This document shows positions 10,966-21,804 of a stretch of 64,000 bases of DNA, one piece after another; position 1 is the first letter of the stretch, and the number at the start of each line of letters is the position of its first letter. Position numbers and translations under genes: made by a program. The notes under the pieces are model-generated. The model saw nothing but the letters and a program-made list of their open reading frames with translations, searched no databases and had not been told where the DNA came from. The stretch comes from Physcomitrium patens (Eukaryota; Streptophyta; Bryopsida; Funariales; Funariaceae), in assembly GCF_000002425.4 (NCBI RefSeq), contig NC_037262.1, positions 10,887,243-10,951,242 of the forward strand, written 5' to 3'.

Positions 10966-11805
10966 AGAACGCATCTCTGATTTTTTTTTGTACTGTAATT
11001 AATAGTAGAATATTTATTGTTTCTATATGGGTAGAAATGGTCATAATTATGACTACCTTGATACTTATGAGTACGTTTTTTTATGTTTATATAATTTTTT
11101 CTTAGACTTTGAAATATTAAGTGCATGAGATTCTGAAATTGTAGTTCCAATAGGACAAGCTTCTACATTTTGCAAGAGTAGCTCATTTTGCTTCTCTGCA
11201 AGAAGTAAATAGGACATGAGCTTGGAATGACTTTGAAATTTCATGTTCCTGTATTATTGTGCAAGCACAGCAGATATAAGAGGAAATGTAATTGTAATTG
11301 TGATGCTTTTTTCAATCATTTCTTCTTCAAAGATGCTTTATCCACATAGTTGTAATTGTAAGAAAATACTATATATTTCACTATTAAAAGCATTTAAATT
11401 TGGAAAATCCAAGATACATAAATGTGTCCAATTATTATGTGTGCGTGGAAGGAAAATAGTCTTTTGATGATCAAACTTGGATTTAAGATTCTTTCAAAGT
11501 TCTGCAGGATCTTCCATTTCTAAATATTGATGTTGTAATGCAAGTACAAGATGACGACGAAGGAGAAGAAGTGCTTTCCAGCAAATAGAAAGAAGAATAG
11601 AAATACTTATTGTAAGAGATTCTTCAAACATAATCGCATCTGAGAGTTATTTTGCAAATAAATTTATTTTTGTCATTTTTGCCCATAATAGATAATTATT
11701 TCCATCCACAGTCAATGGTAGAAATAAAAGAGCTTGAAAATGTTGGAATGCATTGATAATAGTTAGAACCATAGTAAAAACAGTTGAAGATGTCAAAGCA
11801 CTCAT
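10966..11805 (-). pseudogene. Copia-2 gag remnant
   Basis: It starts at the minus-strand ATG at 11805 (MSALTSST), aligned with the Copia-1 start. UBN2-type gag blocks are visible: VDGNNYLLWAKMTK near 11700, then EEEMIEKS and MKFQSHSKLMSYLLLAEK near 11230, followed by the basic KSKKKLYKHKK that leads into the zinc knuckle. Several in-frame stops and frame changes are present. Confidence 0.75.
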
Positions 11806-12349
11806 TATAAATAAATCTATAAAGAAAATACAAGATTAAATAGAAAAGTTGAGTAAAATGTATCTTATAATATAAAGTCAAATAAAATGATAAACTTTAA
11901 CTTTAACTTTAACAAGGTTGTGGATTAAAGCAGCAGAATAGCAATAGGACAGTGGTGATGGCAGCGATGGCAGGGTGGCAACGACGACGGGCGGTAAGAT
12001 AGGCGGTAACGATAGCGGTGGTAAGGTGGGCAGCAGCGACGGGCGAACAGCAGTTGTAGCGATGGAGTCAGCAATAGTTAGGCGGCTATTTGGTGGCAAG
12101 CATAAGGCAAGCAAGGAGCAAGCTAGGTTGGAGCTTGGCTGGATTAAGTATTCTAAGCAAGTATTTTAAGAAAGCATGGCAGAGATTGGAATAAGTGCTC
12201 TAAGCAAGCAACTAATGAATAAGGGCCAGCAAGAAAAGGAGTAAGATCATGAGGCAGACACTGAGCAAGAGTAGCAATAGATTTGGAGATTCAAGACTAG
12301 AGCAAAAAAATTTGTAATAATATATAGAAGAAAGTCGTACTGATAACGT
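11806..12349 (-). other. Copia-2 5' leader (GC-rich) and primer-binding region
   Basis: This lies between the gag start and the 5' LTR. It is clearly more GC-rich than the rest of the element (12000-12130 has repeated GGCGG/GGTGG/AGCGACGG patches). A short AACTTT tandem repeat sits at 11893-11912. At 12333-12348 the minus strand reads TTATCAGTACGACTT, matching the post-LTR sequence of Copia-1, so this is the primer-binding region. It is now cut off from its LTR by the 12350-13823 insert. Confidence 0.65.
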
Positions 12350-13823
12350 TGTCGTAATATGTGAAGTCTTGCTTGAGAATGCTCCGGGCACCTGGCTGTG
12401 GAAGGAAGAATGGAAATTGCAATAACAAAATCCTAATTCTAATAGAATACTAACAATACTCTAATTAGACCATGATAATGGTAAGTAAGCTTAATCAAAT
12501 TCAAAGAAACCTCAGAGAAATTTCAAACAAACAATAAGAATTCTTAAAGAAATATTAGAAGGATCACAAATATCACTCAAATACATCTCAATTCAATCTT
12601 AATTTAATTCTAATTAAAATCCTATTAAACTTCACTCAAACTTTAGGCCAAAACTAATTGAATCTTAAATCCTAATAAAATATTAAACCCTAAATCAAAC
12701 CCTAAACAAACCTTAAACCAAACCCAAATCAAATCCTAAACCAAATTCTAATCAAACTCTAAATCAAACCCTAAACCAAACCCTAGTAATTCCTACAAAA
12801 GATTTAAACCTCAATAATTAATGAATAAACCGTTGATCTTAACTCAAATTTTTCACATTTTTAAAAAAATAAGTTAAAAACAAGCACAAAAAAATTAAAA
12901 AGGATCCGACTTACCAAATTGATGATAATTTCAAAAATATGCTCAGATATTGGTCGGCCTCCTTCTTCAATCTTGATGCCAATCTTCCAGAGCCAATATC
13001 TCTTTTTGTACAATTCGATTGATTTCAAAATTCTTATATACATAGAAAAACAAGTCTAATATCCTCTCATGCAAGTTTCACTCCAATCCAACTAGTAGAT
13101 TGCAAGAAATCTTAAAAACCCCCACTAGACCTAAAATTCTACTTTCCAAGACCTTGACCCACTTAAACCTCAATATTGCTCAATTCAACTATTAAATCGA
13201 GCTAAAATTCACAAAAAATATTAAACACAACTATAACCATAAATCCACAAAATTTCACCTATAGATCTATTACAAAACTCTTGAAATCACCCAAAATATA
13301 AATCCTATTTTATTTCATAAAACCCAAGTCATTCGAAACAAACCTTGACTTTGCAAAGCTCTTACAAAGTCAAATCAACTCCAAATCATCCAAAATCAAT
13401 GCTTATAGAAACCCTATCTAATCTTCTATCAAACCCCACTCTCTGATCTACCAAAGAGTCCCAAAGTCATCGTCAAGACTCGGTTTTGTGCCTCAGCATC
13501 TGATTTCGACCCTGGTTCATAACTGGCCCTCTCCGGGTATCAACATCTAGTTTTTTTAAAGTAATTTTTATTAGAATTTACTCTTAACTTCCTCCTAAAG
13601 ATGTTTATATCATTTATTTTTCCAATCTATCTTATTTTGCCTTATTTTTGGCCATACAAAGTAAGTAGAAGCTATTTTTTCTAAAAGGGCAGCATTACTA
13701 CTAAAAGTTTTACTACCTTTCTATCATTTATCCATATTTTTCTACCTTTTCTTTTAACTTGGCTCTTCTATAATAAGATCCATATTATCATCTTTCACCA
13801 TATAGTCGTGTTACAACACGACA
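12350..13823. mobile_element. 1.47 kb solo-LTR-like insertion in Copia-2
   Basis: It starts TGTCGTAATATG and ends AACACGACA, giving the terminal inverted repeat TGTCGT/ACGACA with TG...CA ends. It is flanked by ACGT on both sides (12346-12349 and 13824-13827). Removing it and one ACGT rejoins the Copia primer-binding region directly to its LTR, as in Copia-1. No coding domain was seen. The stretch 12640-12790 is made of degenerate CCCTAAA-like units. Ends and size suit a solo LTR, though a non-autonomous element is possible. Confidence 0.8.
12640..12790. repeat. Degenerate telomere-like CCCTAAA repeats
   Basis: The stretch repeats variants of AAACCCTAAATCAAACCCTAAAC. The plant telomere unit on this strand is CCCTAAA. 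Units are irregularly spaced with insertions such as 'tcaa' and 'caaa', so this is not a true telomeric tract. Confidence 0.6.
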
Positions 13824-13826
13824 ACG

Positions 13827-14097
13827 TATTGAGAATGTTTAGAAAGACACAAGAGTAGTAATAAGTAATACACTCACACAAGAGTAGTAAAAAGTCATAC
13901 ACACAAGAAGGTTTTTAAGGAGAGAGAGCTTCACACATAAAAATCTATTGATCTAGTTGTGTCTCGTATACAAGAAGAGAAAGAAGAGAGGATAAACAGT
14001 TCTTCTCTACTAGACTCTAAATACTGTAGCTATGATATTTACTGTAGTTCACATTAAATATTATGGAGAGCGCCGACTACATTTAATGCTTTCAACA
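13827..14097 (-). repeat. Copia-2 5' LTR
   Basis: This 271-bp copy of 7509-7777 starts TATTGAGA (TG changed to TA) and ends TTCAACA. It would carry the promoter for minus-strand transcription of the element. Confidence 0.9.
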
Positions 14098-15349
14098 ATT
14101 TCTAGGCTCAGTAACCTTTCAAAAGAGCTTTTACAACTCTTACTGATCACATAGATATAATAGTCTTGAATGTGATTGAATTGTGTTTTACATTTCAGAA
14201 ATTTTGTATATATATATATAAGAGTGATAACTTATATTTTAGACTATGAAAAGTTAGATGAGATATTGTATAATCCAACAACATATTGTCTTAAAGAGGT
14301 ATCATCCAACTTGATAACACTAAGTAAATTTAGCAAATTCTAACCAATATTAAAATCCCAACCGTTGATTATTTATGATTTCATCTTTATAATACATAAA
14401 AGAATTAATTAAATTATAATATTTAAATAAAAAATATATAAAAAAAAAACAAAAAAACAACAACAACAACAACAACAACAATAACAATATGTGCTACTAT
14501 TTTTTTTAACAACATAGGCTTTTTAATATATGAACTTAAATCTTTAGAATTTTTTACTATACACAAATTTGTGACAAACTATTATTTTATGAGCTTTATA
14601 AGATAATTATAATTTATTTATATTAGACATAACATTAAAAAGAAAAATAGAAGAGCTACAAAATTTGACCGAATTTAAAAATAGCAACAAACTTAGAATT
14701 GAAGTTTTTTGCACTTATTAAATTAAGTATTATTTTTTTTATTAATATACAATTTTGTGATGCATATTGAATAAATTTTGAAGTTTTGTCTTGTTTTATT
14801 TTTACTTAAATGTTTTTTTATTATATAAAAGATGGGATTTAAAGAGTACTTATTAGTAGTCAACAATTGAGGGTCATGAATCCAAATTTCATGCATGAAT
14901 ACATTATAAACAGTGTTGTGATAATTGTTGCAAAAAAGGTAAATAAGTATTGTTGCAAATTCAATACATTTAAAATATTTTTCATTCAAAAAATCTAAGG
15001 AATATAATGCATATATATATATATATATATACATACATTGAAGATTGATAAATAGATCCATGTTTTTACTAAATAAACCCACTCTTAATGAAGAATATGG
15101 TAATCATAATGAATTTGGTTGGTTTTTATTGGTTGCAGATCCAATAGTAGAGAAACAAATCTAGAGGTTTTTTTTTTGATGGTTAGATGGGTGGGTCAAT
15201 TTAGTAAAAACTTGAGTCCATTTACCATTCCCTTGTATATATATATATATATATATGTATATATAAACATATATTCATAAGCCACTTGAAACTTATCCAA
15301 TATCAAATCTTATCCAATACTCACAGTACATGAAGAGAAGGAAAGCTTT
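14098..15349. other. AT-rich interval upstream of the HDAC gene; microsatellites
   Basis: No gene was seen. It contains a (CAA)n tract at about 14459-14486, (AT)n at 15010-15030 and (AT)n at 15236-15266. The last 100 bp lead into the higher-complexity HDAC leader, so the core promoter is probably here. A TATA-like 'tatataaac' occurs at about 15260. Confidence 0.5.
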
Positions 15350-16552
15350 TACAGCTCTAAAGTGTCATTTTCGGCTTCCTCTTTCTAAGCTCTCGCGGTC
15401 TCATTGAAACGCATCGGAAGGGTCGTGGAAAGTTACTAGCCCCTGGCAGTCCAATAAAACCCTAAGTGTGTTCGAAACGCTCGCCGACGCAGTCAAAATC
15501 AGCGCACAAATCGTCTGGGATTGCTTCAACATGTCGTGACGTAGCGAATTGAAAGAGGATTTCGTGGTTGCAGGCTTCTTCTGGAGGTGGGTTGTTCTTG
15601 GATTGTAGTGTTTTGCCCTTATTAGGAATTTTCACCATGCTTCTGCCTTCAGAAATAGAAGATGTTGGGTTTCTGTTAATTTCTTGGTCTAGCAGCGGTT
15701 CACCTCGGTTTAGGTCACGGCCGTTTGAATTTTGTATGATTCGTAGTGTCTGTCAGCTGGTTTCAGCCAGTTCTGTTGATGTGAAAACTTAGGGCTAGGG
15801 TTTCTGGAAACTATACGTATTTTCAGCGACTGTTCACGTATAGATTGTGCCATGTGTACTCTAATGAAACCTCCGATCGATGACCGGCAGTGGAAGTATG
15901 ATTTTTCGTAGTTTGTATGACAGAGCAATCATCTGACAGTAGCAGACCGGCTGTTCAGGTGAATCGAAAGTTTCCTCGTCGTCGAGCTCAGTTTCTTCTC
16001 TGTGCGTGACCATCGAATGAAGTTTTCGTGAAGGTTCTGCTCAATAAACTGAATACCTTTACTTTCTGCTCTGTGTATTTGCAGTATGTGGAATTACAGT
16101 TCACGTGTTCTTGAGTATGTGCCTAACAGAGCTATACGTTCATTTGTTTAGTTGGTCTCTTACAGTTGATGTTGGATGATTGGAGTGTTTATATTCAGTA
16201 TCTTTTGGGTCTCTGGCCGTTTGTTTTCAGATGAGCAGTGATTTCATTGGTTATTCTTTATTGTAGGTTTTCTTTCACTAAGATGGATGGTTAGATTGAT
16301 GAGTGTAAAATTGCAGTTTTAGGAATTTACATACATTTTGACATTCATACATACATATGTACATATATTTAGTTTTCTTCCTTTTCATTGGAGAATTATC
16401 TAATTCAGACGAGTACACTCAACAAGAGATGGTACAACTGTTGATGCGTATGGATGTACCCCGTCATTCTTTTCGTGGATTTTAAATCACCTCAGATTGG
16501 TTGAATGTATATACGTCGTGTTACCGTTGATCAATATTTGTCGTGCTTTCAG
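15350..16552 (+). promoter_or_regulatory. HDAC gene 5' leader with probable intron
   Basis: GC content and complexity rise at about 15350, but no long coding frame is shared with the deacetylase. The first coding exon is preceded by a clean acceptor (ending TTTCAG at 16547-16552), so at least one leader intron is implied. A minimal ATG-TCG-TGA uORF lies near 15531. I cannot fix the transcription start or the leader donor from sequence alone. Confidence 0.5.
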
Positions 16553-16560
16553 GCACAGTA

Positions 16561-19363
16561 ATGGATGCAAACAGCCCTGCAGAGGGCAAGCTGGATTGCA
16601 GTTCATGTGATGATGCTGTCAAGAATTTCGTGATTCAGGAAGAGGGGGAAGACATAGAGAATGACGTACATCCGTTTACTGCATTTCTTGTATCGCATGA
16701 TATTGAAGACGAAGACGAAGACGAAGTCGAGTCAGAAGATGAAGAGTGGCAGCCCCATGTGCGTTGGATTTGCATAAACTGCACAATGCCGAATCCAGAA
16801 GATGAGGACCATTGCTGGAAGTGTAACGAACAATGTGATTCGAACATTTTGGAGCAAAAGTTAGCGTCTGTGCCATCCGAATTAACAGGTGTGGAATGTA
16901 AATATTTAATTACCTGCTATTCAGTACCTGGAACTCCTGAAGCATGTGGATGTTGCATGCTGCTTTGTAGAACGGATGTTTTGCTTGACGTGCATTGGAA
17001 TCATATTTAAAAACATTAATATGTCAATGGTCTTCCGAACATCTTTCGAGTAGCTTTATTGCTGCGACTTGAAGTTCTGTTCACAAAACCTGTTTCATTT
17101 ACGCCGCAACGTTGTCTTTATGTTTGAATGTCTGAAAGACTTTGGTTCTTGGTTAGCCATTGCGTTTTACCTTTGTCCAACAGCAGCAGCTGTATATGGC
17201 ATAAATCGTCTTTTGTACGTCAGTGACCATTCGGCGTTATTATTGAAAGTAGATCATGTAATATTTATTTTTTTCTCGAGTAGGTGTAGAGGCTCATGGT
17301 TTTTCTTAGGTGCTTCTTGTCTTTGTCTGTGACAGGCGTTGATGGGTTTGCGAAATCTACAGCAGCGGAGGAGCTTAGTTTTGCAGAGAGGATTTCGAAG
17401 AACTTGACATTTTCAGGTAAAATCGAAGAGTAATGCCTTGCTTTCCTTATTTAATGTGACAATTTGAATGCTGGGATTCAGGGATACCATACTAACGAGT
17501 GATTCTTGGACCGTGATGGTATTTCATCTGTTTCTAGCAAAGTCCTCTTAATCAGGTACATGAAATACTAGCGTTGTTTACATACCTCGATCAAAATCAG
17601 GATTCAGTACATTTTAGTCAGTGGGTTTTCTAAGTTCTGACCCTCAACAATGCAGGAACATTCGTGTCTGGAAATGAAAAGAAAACCGTTATTGGTTTCG
17701 ACGAAAGAATGTTATTACATGAGGAAACTGGAAAATCACACCCTGAGCGCCCAAATCGACTACGAGCTATCATGGAAGGCCTTCAAGCTTCTGGATTGCT
17801 CTCCGAAAGATGTTTTACAATACCTTCCAGAGAAGCTACTGAAGCAGAATTGGAAGTTGTCCATACTGCCAATCATATAAGTGCAGTGCAAGCTACAGAA
17901 AGACGAGGCTTAAGTTACTTCACTTCTGACACATATGCTAACGAACACTCTGCATTAGCGGCAAGACTAGCAGCTGGAATTTGTGCAGATCTGGCATCAG
18001 CTATCATGACTGGAACGGCCTGCAATGGTTTTGCAGTGGTTAGGCCACCTGGACATCATGCTGAACAAGACCAAGTCATGGGATTTTGCTTGCATAACAA
18101 TGTATGCGTCGCTGCTCGAGCTGCGCAGGCTTCCGGGGCGAAGAAGGTTCTTGTTGTTGATTGGGATGTTCACCATGGGAATGGGACCCAAAAGATTTTT
18201 GAACAAGATCCAACAATACTGTATATCTCCCTTCATCGGTGAGATTCCTTTTCCAAAGCTTCTTTCGTCGTTTTTATACCAGGAAATTCGTTGTTCTTTA
18301 GTGTTTTTTGCTTGTTGAGCTCACTAGATAAACTCTTACCGCAGACATGAAGCTGGTGCGTTCTATCCTGGAACTGGTTGGGCACATCACGTGGGGAGTG
18401 GCCCTGGTGAAGGGTTTAGTGTCAACATACCATGGAGCTGTGGCGGAATTGGGGACGAAGATTACCTGTCAGCATTTCAGCACATAGTCATGCCAATTGC
18501 TCGTCAATTTGAGCCAGATATAACAATTGTTTCAGCTGGCTTTGATGCCGCTAGCGGAGATCCTCTGGGAGGTTGTGATGTAACTCCTGAGGGCTATGCA
18601 CAAATGACTTCCCTCTTGAGCTTTCTTGCAGCTGGCCGGATCCTTGTTGTCCTGGAAGGAGGTTATAATCTGCGCTCTATTTCTGCCTCAGCAGCTGCTG
18701 TTATGAAGGTAATTTAGCATATTCATGGATTTGAACAGTTGGGCGTAGTTAACAAGTCGAGTGATGGTCCTATGCAGCCTCATTGCTTTGTGTTCAATTG
18801 TTCGCGTGATTTTTTTACTTATGCGGCGATGTGTGCTATATTATTAGACTGTTAGTTTTCTTCAAAAATAATCATCTCTGAGTAGCGAAATAACCAAGTT
18901 CATTGTGTCTGTTACTGGTAATGCCTTTTGGTTATTAATGTGACGAGCCATGAATATCCTGCATTGGGATATTCGAGGAAAACAATTTCTCATCGTTTGG
19001 TCTGGAACTTAAATTTGCTGACATGCCTAGTGTTTGGTATAGGTTCTTCGAGGTTCAAACCCTGGTCCATTGCCAGACAATCTCCAGCCAACTCCTGCGG
19101 GCGTAGGAGCCATGCTGGATGTGTTCACGATTCAGAGACGATACTGGTCAAATCTACATGATGCGACATTCTTAAAATTGGAAACTCTTCTAGACACTTG
19201 GTCCAAAGCTGGTGAAGGGAAAGGCATTAAACGGCGATACATTGACAATCCAGTTTGGTGGAAATGGGATCGCAAAAGGGTAAGGGATCAGAGAAGCCTC
19301 ATTCTCGTTCTAAGCATGGTCACCCTCTCGTGTTTTGTCAGTCATAATCTCTCAGCAAGTTAG
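16561..19363 (+). CDS. HDA15: Class II (RPD3/HDA1) histone deacetylase with RanBP2 zinc finger, HDA15-type
   Basis: Zinc-dependent nuclear lysine deacetylase. Coding exons are 16561-16888, 17336-17416, 17656-18238, 18345-18708 and 19043-19363; all introns are GT-AG and they join in frame to 558 residues. An acidic stretch lies at 48-62, then a RanBP2-type finger (W69, C71, C74, C85, C88). The deacetylase domain spans about 150-460, with RPPGHHAE (H270, H271), DWDVHHGNG (zinc ligands D307 and H309), SAGFDAASGD (zinc ligand D398) and LEGGYN (catalytic Y438), so it looks active. The Tyr excludes the His-type class IIa enzymes. The finger-plus-deacetylase order is that of plant HDA15, which in Arabidopsis works with PIF3 to repress chlorophyll and photosynthesis genes; the same role here is inference. 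The start is the first ATG after the 16552 acceptor. A donor-like GTAAGG at 19280 could lead to a different last exon. Confidence 0.93.
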
Positions 19364-20742
19364 CATACAGCGGCCATAAACTGATTATGTGATATACCAA
19401 AGAGACATACTTTTTGAACTTGTCAAACACTGGTAGTATCTGATACTGGGACTACTTATTCACAGGCATATTTAGTGTGGTTTTAGTTTAGTCTTATTTT
19501 TTTATTTCTTAAATTTAATGTTTTGGGGGCTTTAGTGAGAGCGACTCAAAGGTTTTGTTTATAATTTTTGTACGATACTGAACAGGCATAATGTTGCAGT
19601 TTTGCGCAGATGTACCATAAAGAGGCAAAAAATTGCCTCACAAGGGCGCTACTATTTAGATCTTAAGAGCAGAGTGCAAAAGCAAATCCAATCTAGCTGA
19701 GTCTACTGATTAATATCGAAGAACTAGTCTCTGAAATAGTTACTCAGCCTGTATATTAAGTCTTTATTGAACTGCATTTACTTGATAACATTGATTATTT
19801 TAATCCTGTGTAAACTTGTTCCAAGTCGGTGCCCGAAGATTGTGGCCTATACAATGGACTGCTTTGGCTGATGCCGTGTGAAATGGAATTACCACACTAG
19901 GTTCTTATCCAGCTTATCGCCTCCCGTAGCAATGCTCGACTTGGACTATCGTTTAATTTATTCATTGTTGTCCACCGAGGTAATCTATATGCAAAATGTT
20001 AAATATATTGGATAATGTGCACAGTGAATGATTCGGTTCACAGTTCATTTTTTTTTTTACCAAGTTTGCATTATCATTGATTTGATTTTGATCCTTTTAG
20101 TATTGAACAGAGTACCATTAACTCTTGCTGTGTTGCATGTTTTGTTAAATAAGCCTTCGGTGCCCAAACCAAATTTAGATGCGTATCTGTTCCAAACAAT
20201 TTCAATCCATCCAGTGAGTCGCGGTGAACATTTTTCAATTTACCCTTTGTGTGTCACGATGGGAGGGAATTCACAATGAGAAACGGGACAGCTTCTGTAA
20301 TTACGTGATGTTGAAAGTTCCCAGACACGCACAGCTCACCATTCAGACCATTTCAAGCTTTCAACTAAGTCGACACCTAAATTATACTTCAGAGTAAAAT
20401 CTAGAATTGTAGAATGAAGTAGACCAGTTAACACCTTTTAAAAAGTGCTATGCTCTCAAATTATGGCAATTCATCACAAAATTGAGTCTATCCAATGCTT
20501 TGATTGCATATTATGAATTAAAGAAAGAAATTAATAATATTCTAACACCTTTAGTTAAGAAAAATATGAGAGTGAGAAAACATCTAAAATCTAAATAATT
20601 AAGATTTATGTTATTCTATTCTTCAAAATTAACATGGATTATCAAACCCCCCCATATCACTATGACAATCTATCTAATTGTCATTAGAATCAATCTTAAA
20701 GATATTTTTAGCCATTTAAAATTTATATTGACTTATTTTGAG

Positions 20743-20780
<38 letters not shown>

Positions 20781-21207
20781 CTTATTGCATATTATTTTTT
20801 ATATGATTTTTTCTATGGTCGATTAAACTAGTTTATATAAGCTTCTTCATATAGAGTTTATTATATATTTCTTATTTAAATATAAATTTATTAATTTAGA
20901 TTTAAATAGTCTACAAACTTAAGTTCCTTAGTAAAGATCATAAAATATGTAATCTTTTAAATCTTAATAACATAGTACAAGCATATACAATTTATTGCCA
21001 AAAAAAGTCTTTTAAAGATTCTTCTTTCTTAGACTAAAGATTAGTTAGTATAAGAATTGGAATACATCTATTTTATATGTTCTAAAAATATGTATAAAAT
21101 AATTCATAGTTTGTAAGGTATGCAAAGAGAGCATTAGATATCAATAATAGGACTAGATTGACTTATCTATTTTATTACAATAATGTATTAATGCCAAATG
21201 AGCTACA
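19364..21207. other. HDAC 3' flank passing into AT-rich DNA
   Basis: 19364 to about 20450 has moderate complexity and probably includes the 3' UTR and any alternative last exon; I see no second gene. From about 20460 the sequence becomes very AT-rich. A run of about 30 T lies at 20745-20773. Confidence 0.5.
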
Positions 21208-21804
21208 TGTGATAGACATCAATATTGACATTGGTATTTGGGAGGATAAGAAGAGTTAGATAAAAGTACGTAAAAACATGTTGATTTGATAATATCCTAA
21301 TGAGAAGTTTCATAGATGCAAATTTGATTTGACAAGTGTTTGTAGGTGATTGATAGGTTGAAAACTTGGCCAACAATTTGGCCACATGTCACACATATTG
21401 ACAACTTGCTTTTCAAGTTGACCACATGTTGTACATATTGACCACTTGTGGTATAAGTTGGTTATGTGATGCTCCTGTTTGAAACTTGCCTTGTAAGTTT
21501 GTTCATTAGGTTGAACATGTGAGAGATTACTTATAGAACGTTACTATTTAGCTCTTTAATTAGATATTATATATAGAGGCAAGAGTGAAACCTTTTTCAT
21601 TCTTATGAAGGCCTTTTTTGCTTTTAATCTGGTTTCAAGAATCATTAATTTTTTAGTCTTTAGCAATAGCTATTTTAGTTCTTTTTTAAATATATATATA
21701 TATATATATCTTTTTGATTTTTAATTTTTAATTTTTTTTGACATCTTTCTTTTAAATATATCTTATTTTTTTCATTTATATTCCTTAAGTTCTTATCCTT
21801 GATA
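21208..21804 (+). mobile_element. Solo LTR, family R (copy 2)
   Basis: It starts TGTGATAGACAT and ends CCTTGATA, like the other family-R LTRs. Flanking 5-mers are CTACA (21203-21207) and CTATA (21805-21809), a target duplication with one C/T change. No internal region lies on either side, so it is a solo LTR. It holds the clearest version of the family's repeated TTGACC...CACATGT motifs (about 21380-21450) and an added T-rich block near 21690-21760. Confidence 0.82.

Larger units (their letters stand above)
7509..14097 (-). mobile_element. Copia-2: full-length, inactive Ty1/Copia retrotransposon
   Basis: It is bounded by matching LTRs (7509-7777 and 13827-14097) with TGTTGAGA/TCTCAACA-type ends. 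The flanking 5-mers, GTTTC (7504-7508) and ATTTC (14098-14102), look like a target duplication with one change. Coding order on the minus strand is gag, zinc knuckle, protease, integrase, then reverse transcriptase, which is the Ty1/Copia order. RNase H is almost entirely missing. Stops, frameshifts and an altered integrase active site show it is dead. A 1474-bp solo-LTR-like element is inserted at 12350-13823. Confidence 0.92.

Noticed and set aside
18025-18318. 97-codon plus-strand ORF
   Set aside because: It overlaps HDAC exon 3 in another frame and runs into the following intron.
19050-19072. GGTTCAAACCC looks like a tRNA T-arm
   Set aside because: It lies in the fifth HDAC exon, codes conserved residues and has no acceptor stem, D-arm or anticodon arm around it.
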